A stretch of DNA of 64,000 nucleotides, from NCBI GenBank assembly GCA_963836905.1, contig CAWIKY010000006.1, forward strand, positions 1,302,001 to 1,366,000, given 5' to 3'. How positions within the stretch are numbered: the stretch's first letter is position 1; every line of letters starts with the position of its first letter. This DNA comes from CAWIKY01 sp963836905 (GTDB lineage: Bacteria; Pseudomonadota; Alphaproteobacteria; Caulobacterales; Hyphomonadaceae). The position numbers were made by a program, and so were the translations under genes. The notes under the pieces were generated by a model, which was given only the letters and a program-made list of their open reading frames with translations, did not search any database and had not been told where the DNA came from. This document shows, piece after piece, positions 45,310-55,077 of the stretch.

Positions 45310-45636
45310 CTAGTAGGGAGCTTCGCCGACAGCGACTTCTGCGGCGCGTGCTTCGGCCCAGGCTTTCATCTCGGCAGGAGTCGTTTCGGGCGAACCGGGG
45401 CTATCGGTAACCATTGCAGAAGATGCCTGCGAAAGCTCGGAAGTGATCTCATCCCATGGCGTGTTACCGGCAGCTGTATCGAGCAAGGCAACATCAGAGA
45501 TCGCCGGATATCCTGTGCCCGCGAGTTCCTGACGTCTGTCCTTGAACCAGTCCGGGGCAGCCGGAACGCTATCTGGTACCATCGAGGTGCAGCCGGACAG
45601 GTAAAGGATAGCCAGTATGACAAAAAAAACTCTCAC
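45310..45636 (-). CDS. Hypothetical lipoprotein
   Basis: A 108-residue protein opens with GTG at 45636 (VRVFFVILAILYLSGCTS), a lipoprotein signal with lipobox YLSGC. The mature part is Ala/Glu/Pro-rich and includes PDWFKDRRQELAGTGYPAIS. No known domain is recognised. GAGAGGGT upstream supports the GTG start over the longer frame. It is divergent from phaC with a 76-nt gap, and 35 nt before the aminotransferase gene on the same strand. Confidence 0.75.
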   Translation of the reverse strand: MRVFFVILAILYLSGCTSMVPDSVPAAPDWFKDRRQELAGTGYPAISDVALLDTAAGNTPWDEITSELSQASSAMVTDSPGSPETTPAEMKAWAEARAAEVAVGEAPY

Positions 45637-45712
45637 GGCGACCCTCTCACAGGTTATACGTTTGGTGGTGATAGCATATCCGTTCGCAGAATGAAGAAGG
45701 CGATAGCGTATT

Positions 45713-47558
45713 ATGTCTGCTGGCAAGACACCTGGAAAAGTGAAATCCAACGACACAGAACGTAGCGGGCTTCTTGAGGTGCTGGGCCAGGCAGGTCCTG
45801 AGCAACTGGAAGCGCTTTCCCGCAACCTCAATGCCGCAGTAGTCGAAGGCCAGAAGCTGATGGCTGATATCGCCTCGGCAAATAGCGGACAGCCGATGAC
45901 GCCGAAAAACGTCGATCCACTGGGCGTCGGTGATGTCTGGTCCCAGGTAGGCCTCGATCTCGCACGCCACCCTGACAGGCTGATGTCGGCCCACCTTGAT
46001 CTCTGGCAGGGGCAAATGGACCTCTGGCGCTCAAGTCTGGTCAGAGGCGAGGAAAACGGGTCCAACAAGGCTGCGGCGGGCGACAAGAGGTTTGCCGATC
46101 CGGACTGGAACGATATTCCGTTTTTCCACATGCTCCAGCGCAGCTATGAGCTGAATGTTCGCTGGCTGAACGATCTGGTCGAAAGCACGAGCGATCTTTC
46201 AGAACATGACCGGCGCAAGGCTGCGTTCATAGCGCGGCAAGCGGCGGATGCGTTTGCCCCGACGAACTTCTTCTCTACCAATCCGCAAGCCTTGCGCACG
46301 ATGATTGAAACCGGTGGCGAAAGCGTTCTAAACGGCATCAGACTTGCCCGCGAAGACATCGCCCGTGGCGGCGGCAAGCTGATGATCAGCCAAACAGAAT
46401 TCCACGCCCTTCGAGGTCGGAAAGAACATCGCAACCGCGCCCGGCAAGGTGGTTTTCCGGAACGAACTGATTGAGTTGCTGCAATTCTCTCCAGTGACCG
46501 AGGAGGTTCACGAAACCCCGCTCCTTATCTTCCCGCCCTGGATCAATAAATACTACATCCTTGATCTACGGGAAGAAAACTCGATGATCCGCTGGCTCAC
46601 GGAGCAAGGCCATACGGTGTTTGTCGTATCCTGGCGCTCGGGTGAAGACGAAATCAAGGACTTCGACTGGGATGATTATGTGATGCGCGGGTTCTACCCG
46701 GCCCTCAGCGAAGTGCTGGAAATCTGCAAGACGAAACAGGCTAATCTCGTTGGCTATTGCATTGGTGGCACAATGGCTTCCTCCGCAATCGCGCACATGG
46801 CCAAGAAAAATGACAAGCGGGTCGCGTCAGTTACCTATTTTGCGTCTCAGGCCGACTTTGCAGAAGCCGGTGATCTGCTCGTTTTTACAGATGACACTGC
46901 CATTTCGCACATTGAAACCCTTATAGCCGACAATGGCGGGCTGATGGCTGGCGAGGATATGGCGGAGACGTTCAATTATCTTCGCCCGGTCGATCTCGTC
47001 TGGCGCTACGTCGTCGACAATTACATGCTCGGCAAGAAGCCGAGGGCTTTCGACCTGCTCTACTGGAATGGCGATCAGACGAATATCCCGGGCCCCACGC
47101 ATCTCACCTATCTCAAGGATCTCTATCGGGACAATGCCCTGTCAGAAGGCAACTTCACGGTTGCAGGTGAGCGGGTTGAGCTTGGAGCCATTGAGGTTCC
47201 TTCCTTCTTCCAGGCCAGCCGGGATGACCACATAGCGCCCTTCAGATCTATCTACCGGGCAGCCTGCAAGTTCGGAGGCAAGCCCAAGTTTGTCCTTTCC
47301 GGTTCCGGACACATCGCAGGTGTTATCAACCATCCCAGCGCCATGAAATATCAGCATTGGACGAACGAAAGCCTGCCCTCATCCCCAGATGACTGGCTGA
47401 AAGGTGCCGAGGAAACACCGGGCTCATGGTGGCCCTGTTGGGGGGAGTGGCTAAAAGCTAGGTCAGGGCCGCTTGTTCCAGCACGAAAAGTCAAGGGCAA
47501 ACATCTTGGCGATGCCCAGGAAGCTACGTCAAGAAACGTCTGGAAGATATTGGTCTGA
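45713..47558 (+). pseudogene. phaC: Class I poly(3-hydroxyalkanoate) synthase PhaC, frame interrupted
   Basis: The two frames give about 614 residues. The first holds the N-terminal PhaC domain (FADPDWNDIPFFHMLQRSYE, FAPTNFFSTNPQAL). The second holds the alpha/beta-hydrolase core: PPWINKYYILDLREENSMI, the nucleophile box LVGYCIGGTMAS (catalytic Cys), DWDDYVMRGFYPAL, then DDHIAPF (Asp) and SGSGHIAGVINHPS (His). Removing one C at 46408-46410 restores QTEFHAFEVGKNIATAPGKV. It polymerises hydroxyacyl-CoA to storage polyester. A C-run insertion error is likely. It is convergent with argC. Confidence 0.88.
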
Positions 47559-47593
47559 GACGTAAAACTGCTGCATCCTGGGAAGGTTCAGCT

Positions 47594-48650
47594 TCAGGGA
47601 AAGAGGGGTTGCAAGGTTCCTAGGCCAAGGGTTTCGTCCAGGCCAAACATGATGTTGGCGTTCTGAACAGCCTGCCCTCCTGACCCCTTTACCAGATTGT
47701 CGATAACGGCGATGCCGATCGACCGGCCTGCTATCCTGTCCTGATAAAAGGCGAGACCGGCAACGGTTCGTACCTCGTACGTGCCGGGTGTCAGGCACGG
47801 TATCATCCGGGTCAGCAACTGAAACGAAGGGTTCATTACGATAGGCGGTTCTTGCTGCGCCGACGATATCCTCGTGTGAGACCCCAGGCCTGCGGTCCAG
47901 ATAAACCGTGACGAGCTCGCCACGGACCATGGGCACAAGATGCGGTGTGAATGATACGGATACATCTTCCCCAGCAAAGAAGCTGGCCTCCTGCTCTATC
48001 TCGGGCGCATGGCGATGGGTCCCAACGGCGTATGCATGCAGGCCCTCGGCAACTTCCGAAAACAGGTTTGCCTCCTTCACGCCCCTTCCCGCGCCGGATA
48101 CTCCGGATTTGGCATCTATGATTATGCCACGCGTTTCGATCAGCCCGGCTTGCAGCAAAGGTTTCAGGAGCAGAAGTGACGCCGTTGGGTAGCACCCGGG
48201 ACAAGCAACCAGGCGAGCACCAGAAACCCGTTCGCGAGCATCCTCGGTCAATCCGTACACGGCCGTACGTGTCAGTTCCGGATCTGCGTGCTCACGACCA
48301 TAGACAGTCTGATAGACCGAGGCATCGCGGAAACGGAAATCGGCTGACAGATCCACGATCCTGATCCTGTCGGGCAGTCCCAGCAGAACATCCTGGCTGG
48401 CACCATGCGGAAGGCAGCTGAACACAAGATCGATATGTTCCCAGTCAATCTCATCGGGTGTCTGCAAGATCAGGTCGCAGACGTCCGCTAGATGCGGGAA
48501 GACCTCTTTCATCCGTTTGCCCGCCAACGAGTGGGCGGAAACCGCAACGACGTCAAAAACGGGATGGCTTGCGAGCAACCGCAGGGTTTCGGCACCGGTA
48601 TAGCCGCTGGCTCCGAGAATTGCTGTTCTGACAGGCGTTCTGGCCAACAT
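47594..48650 (-). pseudogene. argC: N-acetyl-gamma-glutamyl-phosphate reductase ArgC, frame interrupted
   Basis: The two frames give about 351 residues. The first has the Rossmann start AILGASGYTGAETLRLLASH, the catalytic Cys in LVACPGCYPTASLLLLKPLL and SGVSGAGRGVKEANLFSEV. The second ends IGIAVIDNLVKGSGGQAVQN, then LGTLQPLFP. One extra base near 47756 separates them; without it the join reads TNRCRLAFYQDRIAGRS. It makes N-acetylglutamate semialdehyde for arginine. The ATG at 48650 follows AGGAGAG. It lies downstream of rplM-rpsI, a conserved order. Confidence 0.88.
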
Positions 48651-48684
48651 CGTTCACTCTCCTGAGAGCATGATCCTGAACGAA

Positions 48685-48712
48685 AAAAGGCGCTCCAAAC
48701 GAAGCGCCTTTT
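48685..48712 (-). terminator. Rho-independent terminator of rplM-rpsI
   Basis: AAAAGGCGCT (48685-48694) pairs with AGCGCCTTTT (48703-48712) around an 8-nt loop, and on the minus strand runs into T residues. It is 25 nt after the rpsI stop and 35 nt before the argC ATG, so argC probably has its own promoter or depends on read-through. Confidence 0.85.
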
Positions 48713-48736
48713 CGATAGATATACTGATTGAAAAGC

Positions 48737-49229
48737 CTAGCGCTTGGAGAACTGGAAGCTGCGACGCGCTTTTGCGCGGCCATACTTCTTGCGTTCCACG
48801 GTCCGCGGGTCACGCGTCAGATAGCCGAACGGCTTCATCAGCGGCCGCAGGCCGGGCTCGTAATTTACGAGTGCGCGCGAAATGCCGTGGCGAACAGCGC
48901 CTGCCTGTCCGGAAAGGCCGGAGCCCTTCACTGTGCAGACGACGTCGAACTGCGTCCGACGATCTGTTGTTACAAGCGGCTGCTCAATGATCATGCGCAG
49001 AACCGGACGGGCAAAATACTCGGTCTGGTCTTTCCCATTGACCGTGATCTTGCCGAGAGCCCGGTTTGATCCAGACCCGAGCCGTAGCCGACTTGCGGCG
49101 ACCGGTCGCGTAAGCGCGCCCAAGATCGTCAATCTTCGGTTCGACGTTAGCCACTTCCAACGCTGCAGGAGCGTTTGATTCGGAACCGAGCGACTGCAGG
49201 TCCTCGAGGCATTCAACTGTTTCTGACAT
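48737..49229 (-). pseudogene. rpsI: 30S ribosomal protein S9, frame interrupted
   Basis: The restored protein has about 163 residues. It starts MSETVECLEDLQSLGSESNA and has YATGRRKSATARVWIKPG in one frame, and GKITVNGKDQTEYFARPVLR plus the C-terminal RKKYGRAKARRSFQFSKR in the next. The C-terminal KR tail reaches the ribosomal P site in known structures. One extra base at about 49055 breaks the frame; without it the join is KPGSGKITVNG, exactly as in other S9 proteins. It starts 2 nt after the rplM stop. The N-terminal extension of about 35 residues is a common alphaproteobacterial trait. A sequencing error is nearly certain. Confidence 0.92.
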
Positions 49230-49231
49230 AC

Positions 49232-49699
49232 TCAAGCGGCTTTCAGATTTTTCGAGTTCAAACCGGCGAAGTCGACGACTTCCGGCTGTTGAGCCTCATG
49301 CGGATGCTCGGCGCCGTTATAGACGCGAAGCTTCGAGAACTGCTGACGCGCCAGCGAGCTTTCGCGTGGCATCATGCGCTTCACAGCAAGCTTCAGAACG
49401 CGTTCAGGAAAACGACCTCTCATGATCGCATCGGCGCTCAGTTCCTTGATCCCGCCAGGGTATCCAGTGTGCCGGTGGTAGAGCTTGTCATCAAGCTTGC
49501 GGCCAGTGAACTTCACCTTGTCGGCGTTGATCACTACGATGTGGTCACCACAATCGACATGCGGCGTGAAGTCCGCGCGGTGTTTCCCGCGAAGACGCCG
49601 TGCGATATAGGAAGCAAGCCGTCCAACCACTACATCGGTAGCGTCGATAACGATCCACTTGTTTTCGATTTCGCCAGTTTTGGCTACGTAAGTTTTCAT
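49232..49699 (-). CDS. rplM: 50S ribosomal protein L13
   Basis: The 155-residue protein has KWIVIDATDVVVGRLASYIA (about 14-33), LRGKHRADFTPHVDCGDHIV (about 38-57), LYHRHTGYPGGIKELSADAI (about 75-94) and AVKRMMPRESSLARQQFSKL, RVYNGAEHPHEAQQPEVVDF. All are typical of L13. The ATG at 49699 follows GGTGGAG; a longer frame extends into the upstream gene without support. It is followed by rpsI in the usual pair. Confidence 0.95.
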   Translation of the reverse strand: MKTYVAKTGEIENKWIVIDATDVVVGRLASYIARRLRGKHRADFTPHVDCGDHIVVINADKVKFTGRKLDDKLYHRHTGYPGGIKELSADAIMRGRFPERVLKLAVKRMMPRESSLARQQFSKLRVYNGAEHPHEAQQPEVVDFAGLNSKNLKAA

Positions 49700-49734
49700 C
49701 GCTCCACCCGGAGTCTTTCCTGAGGTAATTGTAA

Positions 49735-50763
49735 ATGATAGAGCGCGCGTCTCTAGTCCCGTCATCCCGGCTTGTCAACGCAATCACAACATGCGGAATC
49801 GCATTTATGGTGGCTGCCTGCGGCCAAGGTGACAAGGACGCTGATCAAACCCCTGCGCAGGCCACCCTTGAAGTACCGCTTGTCTGGCAAACACCCCTGT
49901 TGCGGGACGATCTTTCCAGCTTCGCCATTGTAGAGGAACGGCCGTTCCGACTGATCGTCGCCTTCGAAGGCAATGGGGTCGCACTGATCGATGAGGACGG
50001 CGCCGCAGTTGGCTCCGAGGGACCTTATCTTGTCGAATCGGTCGGCACGGGCGTCACCACAGTGATCGATGGGGCGACCCTCACGCTTTTCCCAGGTATT
50101 GAGCGCAATGACGGCCGTCTGGGCCTTTATGCAGCGGGCAAGGGCCTGGTTGCCCCAGTGGAGATCGGCGTTGAGGGCGCTGGCCTTGAACGTCTCACTG
50201 GCGTTTGTGCAGCCAATGTCGAAGGCGGAAACGCCCTCGTCCGTATCGGATATTTTTCTTCCCTGTCGCCGGCAACGCTCGTCGAGGGAACCATTCGCTC
50301 GGTAGATAACGTCTTTCGGTTCGAGCGGAGCGGCGAAACAGTCTTCGACAAAGACATCACCGCTTGCGATATTTCCGGCGAGACAACTGTGGTCGGTGGC
50401 CGTTTTGGGCTGTCTTTCATCAAGAACGGGGTCGCCGGGGAAACGCTCGATACGAGCGATGTTCCGGTTTCTGTTGCGGCAGACACCTCGCCTGGCGGCA
50501 CACCATATGCGGTCATGACATACTCTAACGGGAGTACCCATCTCGCAAAACGGAATGGCACGATTGCTCCGCTAGCCTATCGGGAAGCTCTCTCAGCGAA
50601 ATCGCCCGCCAGGGTCGGGCACCTCGCTATCGCCACTACAAATGTCATCGGCAGTCTGGGAGACGGCTTTCTCGCACTGGAAAGCGAACGCGGCGATGAG
50701 GGTTCGCAGATCCTCTACGCGGATCTGGCAGCCATTCGGGATGCGGTGGATGCAGAGGAGTAG
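49735..50763 (+). CDS. Hypothetical lipoprotein
   Basis: The 342-residue protein has a lipoprotein signal of about 29 residues with lipobox MVAAC, then an acidic, beta-rich body with several repeats of the form LVxxVGTG / LGDGFLAL that may form a propeller-like fold. No known family is recognised. The start lies 35 nt from the divergent rplM start, so the two promoters must share a short region. The end overlaps the convergent ctaA gene by 49 nt. Confidence 0.72.
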   Translation: MIERASLVPSSRLVNAITTCGIAFMVAACGQGDKDADQTPAQATLEVPLVWQTPLLRDDLSSFAIVEERPFRLIVAFEGNGVALIDEDGAAVGSEGPYLVESVGTGVTTVIDGATLTLFPGIERNDGRLGLYAAGKGLVAPVEIGVEGAGLERLTGVCAANVEGGNALVRIGYFSSLSPATLVEGTIRSVDNVFRFERSGETVFDKDITACDISGETTVVGGRFGLSFIKNGVAGETLDTSDVPVSVAADTSPGGTPYAVMTYSNGSTHLAKRNGTIAPLAYREALSAKSPARVGHLAIATTNVIGSLGDGFLALESERGDEGSQILYADLAAIRDAVDAEE

Positions 50764-51782
50764 GATAACGGCTTACGGTCCAGATACATCCACCTGAGAG
50801 CCAGCAGCAAGACAATGACCCCGAGACCCTGATGGATTAGCGACAAGGAAACCGGGGCCGCATTCATCAGGGTCAGGATGCCCCACACCACTTGCAACGA
50901 GACGGCCGCCGCAAGGAATACCGGACCTGTTCGCAGACCGCTCGACCTGAACTTGAAGAGAGAGAGCAAGGCAAGACCGGCGATAAGGTAGCCGAGCGTA
51001 CGGTGATTGAACTGCGCCGTTGCCGCGTTCTCAAAGGCGTTGCGCCAGCCGAGTTCCGAGACCCAGTACGCAGACGGTATCGCTTCACCAGCCATCAACG
51101 GCCAATCGATATAGGTCCGCCCGGCATCGAGACCCGCAACCAGAGCGCCGGACCCCATTTGCAGGAAAATGATTGCTACCATAGCGCTCGCGAAAGGTCG
51201 CAGCCGACTATCGCGCTGAACAGACGTGTTTGCCCCGCGCGCCATGACGCACCAGGCAATGATCATGATTATCGCCAATGCAAGCGTGAAATGCACCATC
51301 AGCCGGTAAGGGGCGACGTCGACACGGGTGGTGTCTCCAATACCGCTTGCGACCATCCACCAGCCGATAGCCCCCTGCAGACCGCCAAGAAACACCAGGA
51401 AACTGAACGTCACCTTATCGCGTGTCGAAAGCCATCCACGCAGCCAGAAGAATGCCAGCCCGAATACAGCCACCAGGCCGATCAGGCGTCCCATAAGGCG
51501 ATGCCCCCACTCCCACCAATAAATGTACTGGAATTCGCCTAGCGTCATGCCGGCATTCTGAAACCGGTATTCCGCGGTCAGCTTGTATTGTTCGAACAGC
51601 GCGGCCCAATGCGTGCTGTCCAGTGGCGGCAATGCCCCGGAGATTGGCTTCCAATCGGTAATCGACAGGCCGGAGTCTGTCAGGCGGGTTGCGCCGCCCA
51701 CGAGGATCATCCCGTAGACCATCAAGCCCAGCAGGATGAGCCATGATCTTATGGCGACTGATCTGTTTACGCGAAAGGACAT
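50715..51782 (-). CDS. ctaA: Haem A synthase CtaA (COX15 type)
   Basis: The 355-residue membrane protein has about eight helices and the family signatures GGATRLTDSGLSITDWKPIS (about 29-48), EFQYIYWWEWGHRLMGRLIG (about 83-102), MVHFTLALAIIMI and FNHRTLGYLIAGLALL, with the His residues that bind the hemes. It oxidises the haem O methyl to formyl to make haem A for cytochrome aa3 oxidase. No ctaB or cox genes are nearby. Confidence 0.94.
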   Translation of the reverse strand: MSFRVNRSVAIRSWLILLGLMVYGMILVGGATRLTDSGLSITDWKPISGALPPLDSTHWAALFEQYKLTAEYRFQNAGMTLGEFQYIYWWEWGHRLMGRLIGLVAVFGLAFFWLRGWLSTRDKVTFSFLVFLGGLQGAIGWWMVASGIGDTTRVDVAPYRLMVHFTLALAIIMIIAWCVMARGANTSVQRDSRLRPFASAMVAIIFLQMGSGALVAGLDAGRTYIDWPLMAGEAIPSAYWVSELGWRNAFENAATAQFNHRTLGYLIAGLALLSLFKFRSSGLRTGPVFLAAAVSLQVVWGILTLMNAAPVSLSLIHQGLGVIVLLLALRWMYLDRKPLSYSSASTASRMAARSA

Positions 51783-51867
51783 GCCGACTACCCGTTTGAC
51801 CTGAAACGCCTTATCTCAAATCCATGCAGACACTGTCAGGTGGCAGGCCGTCGCAACCGGAGGCAAA

Positions 51868-52068
51868 ATGCGCAAGTTCACTGCCATGTTGGCAATGCTG
51901 GTCTTCCTCATCCTTTATGCAGGCCTTGCTGCGACCATCGGCAGCGCTCTTACGGAGACGCCACGTCTGGTCCAGCTTGGCTTTTACGTCATCGCAGGCA
52001 TTGCCTGGGTCTTTCCGCTGAAACCTCTATTCAACTGGATGAACGCGGCGGATACACCGGATCGGTAG
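51868..52068 (+). CDS. DUF2842 domain-containing small membrane protein
   Basis: The 66-residue protein starts MRKFTAMLAMLVFLILYAGL and has two helices (about 5-27 and 38-55) separated by GSALTETPRLVQ, ending FPLKPLFNWMNAADTPDR. This matches the DUF2842 pattern of alphaproteobacteria; the role is unknown. The gene overlaps the convergent PSD-like gene by 38 nt. The ATG at 51868 follows GGAGG. Confidence 0.82.
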   Translation: MRKFTAMLAMLVFLILYAGLAATIGSALTETPRLVQLGFYVIAGIAWVFPLKPLFNWMNAADTPDR

Positions 52069-53122
52069 AGTCCTCTTCGGACGGCCCGTCGTTTGAGCCG
52101 CTCTGCGATGGTGCATCCTGAACCGGCGAGGGGTTCTGAAACCCGCCCTGACTGTCCGGAACATCTTTCACGAGGTTGTTCGGAACATTCATGTCTTCGG
52201 ACTGTTCAAGGCTTCCGACCGGATCGGCAGGCTGTGATCCCGATGGCGCGTTCGCCCCATAAGGCTGCTGCGGCATGGCCTGGTCGGTCCGGACCGAACC
52301 TTCCGGGAAATCGCCGTCTTCCTGCCGCTCTTTCGGCGGTACGACGCCGGTCAGAGGCGGTGCGACACTGTCTACAGCTTCATCAGATGTTGAGGAGGTG
52401 AATGTATCTTCTTCCTGATCCGACATGGTCGAACCGGGCGCGACGATTTCCGATTCGCCAGCAAGCACAGTTTCGCCACCAATGAGCGACTGACCCGGCC
52501 GGACCCGCAATTTCATGCTCGATGGAAGGTATATATCACACCAGCCTCCGAGCCGCCGCACGCCGATCTTGCGACCGGCACGCACCGTGTCGTCCTGCTC
52601 GATTTCCAGGTCCAGACGTGGTCCCAGCCCGCCTGTGGCGATCCGGGTTCCAATCTGGCCGTTCTGTCCTTCGATCAAAAGGAACGCTTCGCGCATATCT
52701 TCGTTGTCAGGATCGAAACACAGCACGGCCGGCGCTCCGGTTTCTTCCAGAAAGCTGGTGACCGTTCCGGTGACAGGTGACCGTATGCCGTTAACTGCGA
52801 AGGGAGACGTAGAAATCCTGATGCGGACGACTTCGCCGTCCGTCACGCGCAGTTCCCGCGGCGGCGAGGCCATCAGAACGCTCGTAACAATACCGTCGCA
52901 GGGAGCAATCACTCCTGTAACTTCGCTCGGCGTCGTCCGTTCGGCATCCCGGCTTGCAAACATGATGACAAAGAATGCCGCAAAGAACGGCCAGAACAGC
53001 GGGTCCCAGATCAGTCCGAGCAGAACGGCGAGACACAATGCGAGCGCGCCGAAGGCCAGACCCTCAAGATCGAAGCTCGTACGGTACCAGGGCATTCTGG
53101 AAGTGTTTGTTCGTTTCGGCAT
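52031..53122 (-). CDS. Phosphatidylserine-decarboxylase-like protein lacking the pyruvoyl serine
   Basis: The 363-residue protein has two membrane helices (about 20-57), a PSD-like body (about 65-220) with VIAPCDGIVTSV, IRISTSPFAVNGIRSPVTGT and LGGWCDIYLPSSMKLRVRPG, then a Pro/Ser/Glu/Gln-rich tail of about 140 residues that looks disordered. In active bacterial PSDs the last motif reads FGS plus an Arg, and that Ser becomes the pyruvoyl group; here it is G192-G193-W194. The usual HVN motif is also changed (AVN then GIRSP). It is probably a non-catalytic homologue. The ATG at 53122 is preferred over a TTG at 53131. It lies 5 nt after an Atm1-type exporter gene. Confidence 0.78.
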   Translation of the reverse strand: MPKRTNTSRMPWYRTSFDLEGLAFGALALCLAVLLGLIWDPLFWPFFAAFFVIMFASRDAERTTPSEVTGVIAPCDGIVTSVLMASPPRELRVTDGEVVRIRISTSPFAVNGIRSPVTGTVTSFLEETGAPAVLCFDPDNEDMREAFLLIEGQNGQIGTRIATGGLGPRLDLEIEQDDTVRAGRKIGVRRLGGWCDIYLPSSMKLRVRPGQSLIGGETVLAGESEIVAPGSTMSDQEEDTFTSSTSDEAVDSVAPPLTGVVPPKERQEDGDFPEGSVRTDQAMPQQPYGANAPSGSQPADPVGSLEQSEDMNVPNNLVKDVPDSQGGFQNPSPVQDAPSQSGSNDGPSEEDSTDPVYPPRSSS

Positions 53123-53127
53123 CTGAC

Positions 53128-54981
53128 TCAAGTCCTTTCGTTGACCTCTGAAAGAGACTTATCCCGAACCGGGCTGTCTCCGTCACTCTGGCGTCGCCAC
53201 ATCTGAGCATACAGACCGTCTTGTAGCAGAAGCTCCGAGTGGCTGCCACGTTCCACGATCCGGCCATCTTGCAGCACGGCGATTTCGTCCGATTGGGTAA
53301 TTGTCGAGAGCCTGTGAGCAATGGTCAATGTCGTTCGACCCCTTGAAGCGGTCTCGATTGCCTGCTGGACAAGCGCTTCCGTTGCACTATCGAGCGCCGA
53401 GGTGGCCTCATCGAACACGAGGATAGCGGGGTTCGCCAGAATAACCCGGGCGATTCCCACCCGCTGCTTCTCACCACCGGAAAGCTTGAGCCCCCGCTCC
53501 CCGACCCGCGTGTCCCAGCCGTCAGGCAAAGATTCTATGAATTCGAGAAGCTGCGCCTGCCTTGCCGCTTCCCGAAGCGCGTCCAGTGGTGCGTCCGGGG
53601 CACCATAGGCAAGGTTGTAGCGGATCGTATCGTTGAATAGAACCACGTCTTGCGGCACCAGACCAAGTGCCGAACGCAAGCTGACCTGCGTCACCTCGCG
53701 AATATCGTGTCCATCAATGCAAATGCTGCCTGTATCAACATCGTGAAACCTGAACAGAAGTTTGAGCAAAGTCGATTTGCCTGCACCTGACGGTCCCACG
53801 AGCGCCAGCCGCCGACCGGGATGGAGCGTCAAATCGATCGTCTTTAGCCCGTTTCCGCGTCCTTGATGGACAAAGGAAACATTCTTCAGAACGACTTCGC
53901 CTTTCACATCCTTGAGGACCCTTGCACCTTCCGCATCGTCAATTTCGGGTGTCTTGTCGATCAATCCAAAGACCTTCTCCAGATCGACCGCGCCCTGCCG
54001 TATCTCACGCCAGCCCCAACCAAGAATGTTGAGCGGCCGGTAAAGGTTCAAAAGCATGGCAAAGACAGCGGCGATGGCCCCGACTTCAAGCTGGCCCTGA
54101 TAGACAAGCCATCCGGTCATGGCCGTCATCGCAAAGAGCCCGGCGTTCATGATCGCTTCCTGCCCGGCATTCAGAACAGTCAGCGACCGCACGGTCTCAA
54201 CATAGCGGTCATTGTATGTGCGCATAGCCGTATCGTAGCGCCCCGCTTCACGCTCCTCTGCTGCAAAAGCCTTCACGGTCTCGAAATTGGTGAGCGAATC
54301 GACGGCTTGTGCCCTGAGCTCGGTATCGGCAGTATTCATCAGCCGTCGCTGACGCGCCCGCCATTCGGTTATCAGCAAGGTGAAAATGCCGTAGGCAACC
54401 ACGGTCACGATCGCGATGACCGCGAGCCAGCCATTATATGCAACGGCAAGAACGATAGCGGCCAGCGTCAGTTCGACAAGCGTTGGGGCAATGTTGAATA
54501 TGAGGAAGCGCAGCAAGACATCGACCGCATTCGCACCCCGCTCGATCACGCGGTTGAGCGCACCGGTCCGGCGGGTCTGGTGAAAGTTCAGCGACTGTAG
54601 CTGAGCGCTGCGGAACGCGTTGACACCCAGAACACGCTGCGCATCCTGACTGACTGGCGCGAAAAGCGCATCGCGGACCTGTGGGAAACCTGTGGACAGA
54701 AACCTGGCAATGGCAAAGGCGGCCAGCGCCCAGACGACAGCAGAGAAACCTGCTGCCACTTGTTCTGCTGTCGCAGAGTTGATTGCAGCACCAAGAAACA
54801 GCGGTGCCGCAACACTGAACCCCTTGGCAACAAATGTGAGAACAAGCGCAAGTATCATTCGCGCGCGCCAATGGGACAAGTCTTGGCGCAGCAGAATGTT
54901 TGCGACACGCATCATGGCCTTGCCGATTCCGTCGCGGGTGTCCTCCAGCGGGTCGGTCGTGCTCATGTCAGTGTGACTCAT
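53128..54981 (-). CDS. Atm1/AtmA-type ABC exporter
   Basis: The 617-residue fused exporter has six membrane helices (about 35-330) with the Atm1-type segment TRRTGALNRVIERGANAVDV and the MLLNLYRPLNILGWGWREIR loop, then an ATPase with Walker A LVGPSGAGKSTLLKLLFRFH, Q-loop LVPQDVVLFNDTIRYNL, signature LSGGEKQRVGIARVIL and Walker B ILVFDEATSALDSATE. Members export glutathione-linked sulfur or heavy-metal compounds and support Fe-S assembly or metal tolerance. The ATG at 54981 is one of three in-frame starts. It is the upstream partner of the PSD-like gene. Confidence 0.9.
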   Translation of the reverse strand: MSHTDMSTTDPLEDTRDGIGKAMMRVANILLRQDLSHWRARMILALVLTFVAKGFSVAAPLFLGAAINSATAEQVAAGFSAVVWALAAFAIARFLSTGFPQVRDALFAPVSQDAQRVLGVNAFRSAQLQSLNFHQTRRTGALNRVIERGANAVDVLLRFLIFNIAPTLVELTLAAIVLAVAYNGWLAVIAIVTVVAYGIFTLLITEWRARQRRLMNTADTELRAQAVDSLTNFETVKAFAAEEREAGRYDTAMRTYNDRYVETVRSLTVLNAGQEAIMNAGLFAMTAMTGWLVYQGQLEVGAIAAVFAMLLNLYRPLNILGWGWREIRQGAVDLEKVFGLIDKTPEIDDAEGARVLKDVKGEVVLKNVSFVHQGRGNGLKTIDLTLHPGRRLALVGPSGAGKSTLLKLLFRFHDVDTGSICIDGHDIREVTQVSLRSALGLVPQDVVLFNDTIRYNLAYGAPDAPLDALREAARQAQLLEFIESLPDGWDTRVGERGLKLSGGEKQRVGIARVILANPAILVFDEATSALDSATEALVQQAIETASRGRTTLTIAHRLSTITQSDEIAVLQDGRIVERGSHSELLLQDGLYAQMWRRQSDGDSPVRDKSLSEVNERT

Positions 54982-55077
54982 GCCAAGCACTTAGGTCGAA
55001 GGCAGGCCCATCGCCAGTACGGGGGTTCAGAATTCTGAAGAACGGATATACTAGCAGGGCTTGCCTTGGAGCGGACC

